Source of the DNA: Cytophagales bacterium
GTDB lineage: Bacteria; Bacteroidota; Bacteroidia; Cytophagales; Spirosomataceae
Assembly (NCBI GenBank): GCA_024742395.1
Contig: JANSYO010000003.1
Coordinates: forward strand, 1 to 64,000
Direction of reading: 5' to 3'
Length of the DNA: 64,000 nt
Shown here: in pieces, positions 53,662 through 61,887 of the stretch
Numbering within the stretch: position 1 is the stretch's first letter
Layout of the letters: every line of letters begins with the position of its first letter
Notes under the pieces: generated by a model
The model's input: the letters and a program-made list of their open reading frames with translations, nothing else
Databases searched by the model: none
What the model was told of the DNA's origin: nothing
Position numbers and translations under genes: made by a program

Positions 53662-55086
53662 ATGAAAAAAATATTCATACTTACATTAAGTCTTCTGGCG
53701 GTTTCTTCGCTAAACAGCTGTGAGAGCCTATTGGAAGAAAAAGTATATTCTGAATTAGACCCAAAAGTGATTTTGGGAACTGCCGGCGGGATAGACAAAG
53801 TACTGAACTCTGCCTATGCGAATGCCATTGCCTCACGAGGAAACTCCGCTTTTGAGTTTCTGACCATGTCAGGTTTTACTTCTGGAGAATGTTGGGGAAT
53901 TGGAGGAACGGTTAACGCCTACCTTACCCCTTTGGCTAACTTCACCTGGGACTCAAACAACCCCTATTTTAACAGTGAATGGAACAGAAAATACACGGCC
54001 ATACGTGATGCCAACCTGGTTCTGGATTACATAAATGATGCACAGGCGTCAACAGAGTTTAAGGCCACCAAGGCTGGTGAGGCAAAATTTATCAGGGCTT
54101 TTAGTTATGGCAATATTTATAAGTTCTTTGGGCCGGGACCACTCTTCACCAGTACCTTTGATGAAGAAATAAAGAAAGCCAAGGCTTCAGAAGAAGAGTT
54201 CAAGAATCAAATAGTTCAGGACTTAAAAGATGCTGCGGCCGCACTTCCAGTAATACCGGCAGACTATGGCAGAGGATCAAAAGGTGCCGCTCTGGGTCTT
54301 TTGACCAAATGGTATATCAATCAAAAAGAATGGGAATTAGCCGCTCAAACGGCCAAAGAGGTCATGGATCTTAACTATTATCAATTATTCCCAGATTACA
54401 GAGGTACATTCCAGATCCAAAACGAAGGAAACAAAGAAATGATTTTTGTTCATTCTTCAGTGGCAAACATTGCCGGTAATCAGACAACCGCTTTGACATT
54501 GCCTACAGATTACCCAAGGCTGCCGGGTCAAACCATCTACGCTGCAAATACTTTCTTTTTTGACAGCTTTCTGGATTCTTTTGAGGAGGGTGATGAGCGT
54601 AAAAAACTATTCATTACTGAGTATGTAAACACCTCAGGAAAAACTGTACCGGGTTATGGCGTGGATAAGTCGTATCCGTATAAATATGAGTTAGATCCGG
54701 CTCAGGCCAGTGCTGCCAGTGGGGTGGATATCCCTGAGTTAAGATATGCCGATATTTTGCTATGCAGAGCTGAGGCTTTGAATGAGATTCAAGGGCCAAA
54801 TGAAGAATCTGTAGAGCTTATTAATCAAATCAGAAACCGCTCTGGTTTAGGCTCAATTGCTCTGGCAGACTATACCAAAGAGAGTTTGAGAAATAGAATT
54901 TTTCAGGAAAGAAGCTGGGAATTCTTCTTTGAAGGAAAAAGCCGGGAAGACCAGATCAGACAGGGCATATTCATCTCAAATGCCAAGGAAAGAGGCAAAC
55001 CAGCTCAGGATTTCCATGTTCGTTTTCCAATTCCACAACGTGAGATGGATGCCAATTCTAACATTTCTCAAAACCAAGGATACTAA
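53662..55086 (+). CDS. RagB/SusD-family nutrient-binding lipoprotein
   Basis: 474 residues; lipoprotein signal with Cys20 (LLAVSSLNSC). Typical SusD elements are present: TPR-like helices (YTAIRDANLVLDYINDAQ, AGEAKFIRAFSYGNIYKFFGPGPLF), LGLLTKWYINQKEWELAAQTAKEVMDLNYYQLFPDYRGTF, and the C-terminal LRNRIFQERSWEFFFEGKSREDQIRQG with IPQREMDANSNISQNQGY. It is the surface glycan-binding lid of the SusC transporter, whose stop lies 24 bases upstream, and the sulfatase begins 3 bases after its stop. Confidence 0.93.
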   Translation: MKKIFILTLSLLAVSSLNSCESLLEEKVYSELDPKVILGTAGGIDKVLNSAYANAIASRGNSAFEFLTMSGFTSGECWGIGGTVNAYLTPLANFTWDSNNPYFNSEWNRKYTAIRDANLVLDYINDAQASTEFKATKAGEAKFIRAFSYGNIYKFFGPGPLFTSTFDEEIKKAKASEEEFKNQIVQDLKDAAAALPVIPADYGRGSKGAALGLLTKWYINQKEWELAAQTAKEVMDLNYYQLFPDYRGTFQIQNEGNKEMIFVHSSVANIAGNQTTALTLPTDYPRLPGQTIYAANTFFFDSFLDSFEEGDERKKLFITEYVNTSGKTVPGYGVDKSYPYKYELDPAQASAASGVDIPELRYADILLCRAEALNEIQGPNEESVELINQIRNRSGLGSIALADYTKESLRNRIFQERSWEFFFEGKSREDQIRQGIFISNAKERGKPAQDFHVRFPIPQREMDANSNISQNQGY

Positions 55087-55089
55087 ATT

Positions 55090-56550
55090 ATGCTGAAGAA
55101 AATAATCATTGCCCTGGTTGCCGTTTCATTCATTGTGCTGCAATCATTTAATCTTAAAAAATCTGCAAAACCCAATGTCATTTTGATCTTCATGGATGAC
55201 ATGGGCTACGGAGATCTGTCAAGTTATGGTGCTACCGGTTACAGTACCCCGAATATTGACAGGATAGGTCATGAAGGTGCCCGGCTTACAAACTTCCTGG
55301 CAGCCCAGGCTGTTTGCTCTGCTTCCCGAGCCGCCTTGCTTACCGGCTGTTATCCGAACAGAATAGGCATAACAGGTGCTCTTTTCCCAAACTCACCGAT
55401 TGGGCTTAATGCAGATGAAACCACTTTAGCAGAAATGTTTAAAGAAGCAGGTTATAGTACAGGCATGATAGGTAAGTGGCACTTAGGAGATCATGAAGAC
55501 TTCTCTCCACTTAACAATGGCTTTGACCAGTTTTATGGACTGCCGTATTCTAATGATATGTGGCCGGTTGACTTTGGAGGTCATGCCATCACGGACACCA
55601 CAAATTACCGTTACAAGGCATTCCCGCCGCTGTTTTTACTTGACGGCAAGGAAAAGGTGAAAGAAGTGAAGACGCTGGACGACCAGGCCGAGCTGGTAGG
55701 AGACTACACCAACCATGCCTTAAGCTTCATTAAAAAGAAAAAAGACAAGCCTTTCTTTCTGTATCTGGCTCATAGCATGCCGCATGTGCCTATTGCAGTC
55801 TCGTCTAAGTTTAAAGGCAAAAGCGAGCAAGGCATCTTTGGCGATATGATGATGGAAATAGACCACTCAGTGGGAGAAATCATGAGCTCTTTAAAAGCCA
55901 ATGGACTTGAGGAGAACACGATAGTGATTTTTACAAGTGATAACGGACCCTGGCTCACGTTCGGTAATCATGCCGGATCATCAGGTGGCTTTAGGGAAGG
56001 AAAACAAGTGAGTTTTGAAGGAGGAATGAGGGTACCTTGTTTAATCAGATGGCCTGAAAAGATAAAACCAGGCACTATCTTCAATAAGCTGAGTAGCACC
56101 ATTGACCTCTTCCCTACATTGGTAGAAGCTTCAGGGGGTACATTGCCAAATAATAAGATAGATGGGGTGAATTTGTTACCTGCATTGACAGAAAACAGCT
56201 CCCTTACACCGAGATCTCAGTTCTATTACTATTATGGCAGCAATAATCTGGAAGCGGTAAGAGAGGGCAATTGGAAGTTAATTCTACCTCATCCTGGCTT
56301 AACGTATAAAGATACGCCCTTTGGTCATGACGGGCAGATGGGCATGCCAAAACGTGGACATCAGTATGAAATGCAATTGTTTAATCTCAATACTGATCCC
56401 GGCGAAGAATACGATTTAAAAGATCAGTTCCCTGAAGTGGTAAGCAGCCTTCTTAAGTTAGCGGAGGAAGCCAGAGCCGACCTTGGTGACGATCTTAGTA
56501 AAATGAAAGGTCAAAATGTACGGCCTGCAGGAAAAATACAAGCGAAATAA
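55090..56550 (+). CDS. Secreted sulfatase (arylsulfatase-like)
   Basis: 486 residues; Sec-type signal (IIIALVAVSFIVLQSF). The formylglycine motif Cys76-Ser-Ala-Ser-Arg80 (CSASRAALLTG) is intact, metal ligands Asp36/Asp37 are in FMDDMGYGD, and GMIGKWHLG, PFFLYLAHSMPHVP, IVIFTSDNGPW and FREGKQVSFEGGMRVP follow as in type I sulfatases. The Cys needs a maturation enzyme, which is not encoded here. It removes sulfate from a glycan or small ester in the periplasm. It is the last gene of the FecI-FecR-SusCD unit. Confidence 0.93.
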   Translation: MLKKIIIALVAVSFIVLQSFNLKKSAKPNVILIFMDDMGYGDLSSYGATGYSTPNIDRIGHEGARLTNFLAAQAVCSASRAALLTGCYPNRIGITGALFPNSPIGLNADETTLAEMFKEAGYSTGMIGKWHLGDHEDFSPLNNGFDQFYGLPYSNDMWPVDFGGHAITDTTNYRYKAFPPLFLLDGKEKVKEVKTLDDQAELVGDYTNHALSFIKKKKDKPFFLYLAHSMPHVPIAVSSKFKGKSEQGIFGDMMMEIDHSVGEIMSSLKANGLEENTIVIFTSDNGPWLTFGNHAGSSGGFREGKQVSFEGGMRVPCLIRWPEKIKPGTIFNKLSSTIDLFPTLVEASGGTLPNNKIDGVNLLPALTENSSLTPRSQFYYYYGSNNLEAVREGNWKLILPHPGLTYKDTPFGHDGQMGMPKRGHQYEMQLFNLNTDPGEEYDLKDQFPEVVSSLLKLAEEARADLGDDLSKMKGQNVRPAGKIQAK

Positions 56551-56592
56551 AGGTTAAGAATAGTTTAAAATCAAATGGTTAAGATGTAAACG

Positions 56593-56622
56593 AATTCCCT
56601 CTAAGATTTCTTAGAGGGAATT
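56593..56622. terminator. Bidirectional terminator
   Basis: AATTCCCTCTAAG (56593-56605), loop ATTT, CTTAGAGGGAATT (56610-56622) and TTTC: a perfect 13-bp stem between the sulfatase gene and the converging hydratase-like gene. Confidence 0.9.
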
Positions 56623-56651
56623 TTCTATTAAAGCCAATACTTGACTAGTCA

Positions 56652-57542
56652 TCAGTCCGTTATCTCAAACTCAATAGATCCAAGTGTCTTAAAATCAAGT
56701 TTAGCAGATGCCTGACCTTTTACGGTAGGGTTCTTATATAATGACCCTGTAATCACAACATCCCCTTTTCTTATTTTATAACCCTGCTCTGGAAGCATAT
56801 TGGCTAAAGCATATAAGGCGTTCAGATGTCCGTTGTAAATGTTCGTCGACTCGCCCTTGGCGGCCGTTTTACCGTCAATATAGCACTCTACCGTTTCATC
56901 TTCTACCCCAAACTCATCCATTGGAATTTGTTTATCACCGAGCATAAAACCCGCCTGACCGGTACCAAATGCCAGCACATGGTTGGTTTTAACAGTGGCA
57001 GCATCGCCGTTTAATCCAAGAGCATTTGACTGAGCAAACTCCACTGCTCCTACCGCATAGTCTATGGCATCTTTAAGTTCTTCTATAGAGCTTACTCCTT
57101 CGGGCAGATCTTTTTTAAACACAAAACCTACCTCGCCCTCTATCATGACCTCTGCCCCCGGAAACTTTTTGATGGAGATTTTATCACCGGGTTTGTATTC
57201 ATTTTTGGTGAGCATATACCCCATGAGCGGGTCAAACTTACTGCTATCACCTACGGTACCACCCATTTTCCATCCTGCCAAGACATCCCCTGCTTCCAAC
57301 TCCTTCTCCAGAGATTTAATCTGTAAAAGATTTGCGGTCTCTCTGTCCAGATCCGGAAATTCTCTTGACAAATAGTCTGTTTTGATTCGCTGATCTTTAA
57401 AGTAAACCAGCGAGTCTACCACTGTACTATATTCGTTATCTGCTTTCATATTATCATCTAAATCATTTTCTGAGGAGCTACCGCAAGAAGCCGCGATAAA
57501 ACATAGACCTAGAATTAGTGTATTTTTAATCATTCTTTCCAT
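56652..57542 (-). CDS. 2-keto-4-pentenoate hydratase/fumarylacetoacetase-fold lipoprotein
   Basis: 296 residues with a lipoprotein signal (NTLILGLCFIAASC, Cys20), then a MhpD-like fold: VLAGWKMGGTVGDSSKFDPLMGYML, EVMIEGEVGFVFKKDLPEG with metal-binding glutamates, IDYAVGAVEFAQSNA and VITGSLYKNPTVKG. Family enzymes hydrate or cleave keto-acids in the cytoplasm; a lipid anchor is odd. It follows dgoD on the same strand but a terminator lies between. A role in converting a keto-deoxy sugar acid outside the cell membrane is conceivable. Substrate unknown. Confidence 0.8.
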   Translation of the reverse strand: MERMIKNTLILGLCFIAASCGSSSENDLDDNMKADNEYSTVVDSLVYFKDQRIKTDYLSREFPDLDRETANLLQIKSLEKELEAGDVLAGWKMGGTVGDSSKFDPLMGYMLTKNEYKPGDKISIKKFPGAEVMIEGEVGFVFKKDLPEGVSSIEELKDAIDYAVGAVEFAQSNALGLNGDAATVKTNHVLAFGTGQAGFMLGDKQIPMDEFGVEDETVECYIDGKTAAKGESTNIYNGHLNALYALANMLPEQGYKIRKGDVVITGSLYKNPTVKGQASAKLDFKTLGSIEFEITD

Positions 57543-57552
57543 TTTTTTAATG

Positions 57553-57580
57553 AAAAAACAGCCGGAAATTCTCCCGGCTG
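57553..57580 (-). terminator. Terminator of the galactonate operon
   Basis: On the minus strand CAGCCGG, 8 bases, CCGGCTG (57559-57580) followed by TTTTTT (57553-57558), 19 bases after the dgoD stop. Confidence 0.88.
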
Positions 57581-57598
57581 CCTCTCTTGAAAATTCTC

Positions 57599-58858
57599 TT
57601 ACCAGTCTGTTACTGAGCCATCAAAGGCATCGTATGTTTCCGGATTTCTCCAGTCGTGATCCAGTTTATCACTTATTTTGTCTTCATCCAGCTCTACCCC
57701 TAAGCCAGGCTTATTCGGAATCATTACATGACCATCTTTCTCTAACTTGAATGGCTCTTTGATATAACCTTCTCCTAAAGAAACCTGCTCCTGTACCAGG
57801 AAGTTAGGTATACTGGCCGCCAGCTGCAGCCCGGTAGCCAGGGATATTGGCCCCATAGGATTGTGCGGAGCAATATATGCATAATAAGACTCTGCCATAC
57901 CTGCAATGATTCTGGCTTCAGAGATACCACCACAGTGGCACATGTCGGGTTGTAAAATAGAGGCGGCACCTTTTTCCAGAATTTCTCTGAAACCCCATTT
58001 TGTAAAAATCCTTTCTCCTGTTGCTATAGGAAGATGAGTGCTTCTGGCAATATCCGCTAAAACATCAACATTCTGAGGTTGACAGGGCTCTTCAATAAAC
58101 ATGGGCTGAAATTGCTCCAGTTCTTTAATCAGAATTTTAGATGTTTGCGGAGGTATGCTTCCGTGAAAATCAATTCCGATATCCATTCCATCACCGCCGG
58201 CTTCACGCAATTCTGCAAAATTATCAACGGCATTTTTGATGAAGGCTCTGTTCTCAATAGCCCGTGCAGGACGATCTTTCTTGACCCCTGTTTTAATGAT
58301 GGTGTATCCTTCAGCTTTCCGCTGACGCATTTGTTCGGCATTGCTGGCTCTTCCGTAAATACGTACACGGTCTCTGGTAGGACCTCCCAATAATTCATAC
58401 ACCGGCACATTCAAAAGCTTTCCTTTGATATCCCATAGGGCATGGTCAATTCCACTCAATGCACTGGTAAGGATAGGGCCTCCTTTGTAAAATGAATGTC
58501 TGTAAATGGCCTGCCAGTGATGTGTCACGTCACGTGGGTCTTTGCCTATTAAATAAGGTTCTATTTCTTTAATTGCCGTCTGGATAGTTTGTGCTCTACC
58601 TTCAAGCAGTGGCTCTCCCAGTCCTACCACGCCGGCATCTGTATGAATTTTAAGGAAGACCCATCTTGGCTTCACCAGAAATGTCTCAAGCTTGGTAATT
58701 TTCACCTTGGTTCTGTCTACCGGAAACTTCTTAGGCTCCGAGTTAGCGAATGAGGCTCCGGGCACTGCCATTGCTCCGGCTAAACCCAAGGCCGAAAGCA
58801 TTTTCCTTCTTGACATTCCTGATTTTTCAGATTCTTCTTTTTGATTGTTATAGATCAT
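57599..58858 (-). CDS. dgoD: D-galactonate dehydratase-like enolase-superfamily enzyme with Tat signal
   Basis: 419 residues. Residues 1-38 carry a Tat signal (SRRKMLSALGLAGAMAVPGASFA), absent from the standard enzyme. The rest matches galactonate dehydratase: Asp230/His232 (GIDFHGS), Glu256 (FIEEPCQPQN), Glu282 (ATGERIFTKWGF) and His332 (APHNPMGPI) are spaced exactly as Asp183/His185, Glu209, Glu235 and His285 of the E. coli enzyme. It removes water from D-galactonate to give 2-keto-3-deoxygalactonate, here probably in the periplasm. It ends the operon that begins with the PQQ dehydrogenase. A related aldonate as substrate is possible. Confidence 0.85.
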   Translation of the reverse strand: MIYNNQKEESEKSGMSRRKMLSALGLAGAMAVPGASFANSEPKKFPVDRTKVKITKLETFLVKPRWVFLKIHTDAGVVGLGEPLLEGRAQTIQTAIKEIEPYLIGKDPRDVTHHWQAIYRHSFYKGGPILTSALSGIDHALWDIKGKLLNVPVYELLGGPTRDRVRIYGRASNAEQMRQRKAEGYTIIKTGVKKDRPARAIENRAFIKNAVDNFAELREAGGDGMDIGIDFHGSIPPQTSKILIKELEQFQPMFIEEPCQPQNVDVLADIARSTHLPIATGERIFTKWGFREILEKGAASILQPDMCHCGGISEARIIAGMAESYYAYIAPHNPMGPISLATGLQLAASIPNFLVQEQVSLGEGYIKEPFKLEKDGHVMIPNKPGLGVELDEDKISDKLDHDWRNPETYDAFDGSVTDW

Positions 58859-58907
58859 TTTAACAGAGTTGATTATGTTGAAAATATTTTAATTTCTTTG
58901 AATGGTA

Positions 58908-60200
58908 TCAGCTTACATCATCGAGCGATAGCTTGACTGACTTCTTGGTTAGGAGGTGGATAATGAGCCAGGCTACCAAATAGGTAAAGCCACAAATAGT
59001 AAAGAGTATATTGTATCCGGCTTCAATATTTCCCATCCCCTTGTATTTATCGAGTAACCACCCAATCAGTAAGGGAAAGAGGATTCCTCCGATTGCTCCG
59101 GCCATTCCGCCAATACCTACTACAGAACTCACGGCCTGTTTTGGAAACATGTCTGATGGAAGTGTAAATACATTGGTAGCCCAGGCCTGATGCAGGGCTA
59201 CAGCTAAACTGATTAAGCCCACTGCCACCCAGACGTTTCCGGCAAACTGAATGAGGATTACAGAAAGTTCAAGAAAGGCAAAAACGAAAAGTACCGTTTT
59301 TCGGGCTTTGATGGTTTCCCAGCCCCGCTTTATGAGAAAAGAAGACAGGTAACCGCCACCTATACTACCAACCGTGGTGGCCGTATAAATGATCATAAGT
59401 TCAATACTGAATTTCTTCAGATCCAGAGCAAAAGTAGAAGCAAAATAAGAAGGCAACCAAAAAAGGAAAAACCAATAAATCGGATCAATCAGTCCTTTTC
59501 CTGTAATATAAGCCCAGGTTTGAGGAAAGGAGAATAGCTTTGCCCATCTTACCGGGTTTTTGTCGTCTTCTGTCTCTGTTTCTTCCTGCCCTTCTACTAT
59601 GTATTTGAATTCTTCCTCTGTCAGTTTTGACTGTTTAGCCGGTACTTTATACAACCATAGCCAGAAAATAAGCCAGACAAATCCTAGCCCCCCGGTGATC
59701 CAGAACACCTCGTGCCAGCCGTAATTTGCCAGAATTGGAGGCACCATTAACAAAGCTACTACCACACCTACACTTGTACCCGCATTAAAAATTCCGGTAG
59801 CCAGAGCACGCTCTTTTTTAGGAAACCATTCTGCTACTGTTTTAGCTGCTGCCGGGTAGTTTCCGGCTTCTCCTAAACCTAAGCCCACCCGAGCCACACC
59901 AAAACCAAAGGCACTTCTGGCCACGGCATGAAGCATACCTGCAATACTCCAGAATACTACGGTGAAAGAATAGCCTTTTCTGGTACCGACTTTGTCAATA
60001 AACCAACCGAAGAAAAGTAAACCTATAGCATAGGCCGCTGTAAAAGCCATCACTATTCTGGCGAAATCCGTTTCGGTCCAATCGAACTCAAGCTCCAGTA
60101 CAGGTTTGAGAAGTCCAATAATCTGTCGGTCGAGGTAGTTAATTGTGGTTGCTACAAAGAGCAAGGCGACAATAATCCACCTGTAATTCTTAATTTTCAT
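58908..60200 (-). CDS. MFS transporter, hexuronate/galactonate type
   Basis: 430 residues, 12 predicted membrane spans, of the anion:cation symporter branch (ExuT/GudP/DgoT-like): NYLDRQIIGLLKPVLELEF at the first loop, GLGLGEAGNYPAAAKTVAEWFPKKERALATGIFNAGTSVG, and KQAVSSVVGIGGMAGAIGG. Family members import sugar acids with protons. It overlaps the aldolase gene by 11 bases, and galactonate pathway genes surround it. If the dehydratase acts outside, its cargo would be 2-keto-3-deoxygalactonate instead of galactonate. Confidence 0.9.
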   Translation of the reverse strand: MKIKNYRWIIVALLFVATTINYLDRQIIGLLKPVLELEFDWTETDFARIVMAFTAAYAIGLLFFGWFIDKVGTRKGYSFTVVFWSIAGMLHAVARSAFGFGVARVGLGLGEAGNYPAAAKTVAEWFPKKERALATGIFNAGTSVGVVVALLMVPPILANYGWHEVFWITGGLGFVWLIFWLWLYKVPAKQSKLTEEEFKYIVEGQEETETEDDKNPVRWAKLFSFPQTWAYITGKGLIDPIYWFFLFWLPSYFASTFALDLKKFSIELMIIYTATTVGSIGGGYLSSFLIKRGWETIKARKTVLFVFAFLELSVILIQFAGNVWVAVGLISLAVALHQAWATNVFTLPSDMFPKQAVSSVVGIGGMAGAIGGILFPLLIGWLLDKYKGMGNIEAGYNILFTICGFTYLVAWLIIHLLTKKSVKLSLDDVS

Positions 60201-60858
60201 CAGTATATAGGGTTTTGGTTTTCAAAATGTAACTTTCAATATGTTGTGCTAAGGCCTCCCAGTTTTTAGACTTTATGTATTCACTATTAAACAGGGCTCC
60301 ACCCATTCCAAAGCCGGCTGAGCCTGCCTTTTTGAATTCCTCCATATTGGACAGATCTACGCCACCTGTGGGCAGCAGCTTAATTTGAGAAAGGGGCCCT
60401 GCCAAATCTTTGATATAAGAAGACCCCAGAGTGGTGCAAGGAAAGACTTTAATCACTTTAGCTCCCCAGCTCCAGGCTTTATATATTTCTGTGGGAGTAT
60501 ATGCCCCGGGAAAAACAGGCACCCCTTTGGCTACGCAAGTCTTAATTACTTCTTCAGAGATAATGGGCGTTACCACAAATTGTGCCCCGGCAGCCAGTGA
60601 CCTTTCGAGGTCTTGCATGGTACAGACCGTACCCACGCCAATGTTCATTTCTGTGCCAAGCAATTCATTGGCATATTGAATTAATGACTCGGCATCAAGG
60701 GTATTCATGGTTACCTCCAGTGTGGTTAAGCCGGCCTGCTGAGCTATGTTTAGTACTTGTTTGAAATCTTCAAATCCTACATTTCTGACAATACCCACAA
60801 GAGGCACCGCTTGAAACAAACTCCATGAAAACTTTTTCTCCTTTTTCAATTCTTTCAT
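60190..60858 (-). CDS. dgoA: 2-dehydro-3-deoxy-6-phosphogalactonate/KDPG-type aldolase
   Basis: 222 residues of the KDPG aldolase family. Glu48 (TLEVTMNT) is the general base and Lys137 (KVIKVFPC) the Schiff-base lysine; NIGVGTVCTMQDLERSLAAGAQFVVTP and LLPTGGVDLSNMEEF complete the barrel. It splits the phosphorylated keto-deoxy acid into pyruvate and glyceraldehyde 3-phosphate. Its ATG overlaps the kinase stop by four bases, and the operon context favours the galactonate isomer. Confidence 0.92.
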   Translation of the reverse strand: MKELKKEKKFSWSLFQAVPLVGIVRNVGFEDFKQVLNIAQQAGLTTLEVTMNTLDAESLIQYANELLGTEMNIGVGTVCTMQDLERSLAAGAQFVVTPIISEEVIKTCVAKGVPVFPGAYTPTEIYKAWSWGAKVIKVFPCTTLGSSYIKDLAGPLSQIKLLPTGGVDLSNMEEFKKAGSAGFGMGGALFNSEYIKSKNWEALAQHIESYILKTKTLYTDEN

Positions 60859-61856
60859 AATACCAGTTTTTGAATTTTGGAAACCTCTACTTGTCCTGCA
60901 ATGGTGGAAAGTGTCAGAATATCATCGGGTAATTCTCTGCAGCGATGAACCAGATTAAGAGCTTCTATGGCTTTTAAATAAAACACATTAAGACTCTTAC
61001 CTCCACAGATAAAAATTGGTCTCTCATCTGATTTGACAGTTAAGCTTCGTAATTCTTCACCTATCAGCAGGCCACTTAAAAACATGGCGTTCGACTTCTT
61101 ATCCATGTTATCCAGCAAAATATTGGTTCGTACTTTGAAAAGATTAGCCAGCATATTACTATTCCCAGACTGCACTACACCGTTAAAAAATGCTTCTGAT
61201 GACTCTTTTGACCACTCCGTAAATGAGGTGGTATATACCGAATTGTGAAGAATACTGTGTTCGGCCAGAAGTTGATAGAGCTCGCCGGTCATAAACGTCT
61301 GAAAACCATACAATTCACCTTTCTCTACAAAACAGTGTTTTGAATGAGTACCGGGCAAAATTACCACGGAGTCATCTTCAAAAGCCTCGTTGAGAACAAT
61401 GGACAAGCCGAGTAATTGCACCTCTTCTCCTCTCATTACATCGTGCACATCACGTAATCCCGACACTAAAATTAGTGGGTGAGGCAGCACATCATTAGCC
61501 TCAAAAGTTTCTGATTTCAGCGAAGAGAAATTCAGTGAAAAGGGCAAGCCGCCATAGGATAATTCTTTCATTCCGATGGTAGATGAAGCCATTCCGGAGG
61601 CTACTATGGGTATACCTGTAATTTCAAAATCTACATGAAGAGCTATCTCTTTTAAATGCCGTGCAATTACCTTGGAGAAGAAGGTAAATCTATCTTCTTT
61701 TTCGCCACTGTTCAGAAAGGCTGAATTCACCTTTCCAATACCCTCAGGTATATCAAACTCCGCTAATACTTTCAAACTATTGATCTCAATAATTCGGATC
61801 CGGAAAATAGTTGTTCCCCAGTCGCATCCTATGATCAAATCACTCCTTTCTTTCAT
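60855..61856 (-). CDS. dgoK: 2-dehydro-3-deoxygalactonokinase
   Basis: 333 residues of the DgoK family: phosphate loop IIGCDWGTTIFRIRI (8-22), ASGMASSTIGMKELSYG, VVILPGTHSKHCFV and FQTFMTGELYQLL are diagnostic. It phosphorylates 2-keto-3-deoxygalactonate with ATP in the cytoplasm. It lies 31 bases after the PQQ dehydrogenase gene and overlaps dgoA by four bases. No terminator interrupts the run. Confidence 0.92.
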   Translation of the reverse strand: MKERSDLIIGCDWGTTIFRIRIIEINSLKVLAEFDIPEGIGKVNSAFLNSGEKEDRFTFFSKVIARHLKEIALHVDFEITGIPIVASGMASSTIGMKELSYGGLPFSLNFSSLKSETFEANDVLPHPLILVSGLRDVHDVMRGEEVQLLGLSIVLNEAFEDDSVVILPGTHSKHCFVEKGELYGFQTFMTGELYQLLAEHSILHNSVYTTSFTEWSKESSEAFFNGVVQSGNSNMLANLFKVRTNILLDNMDKKSNAMFLSGLLIGEELRSLTVKSDERPIFICGGKSLNVFYLKAIEALNLVHRCRELPDDILTLSTIAGQVEVSKIQKLVL

Positions 61857-61887
61857 TTTCTTCCTAAATGGATTTATCTTTTATTCG

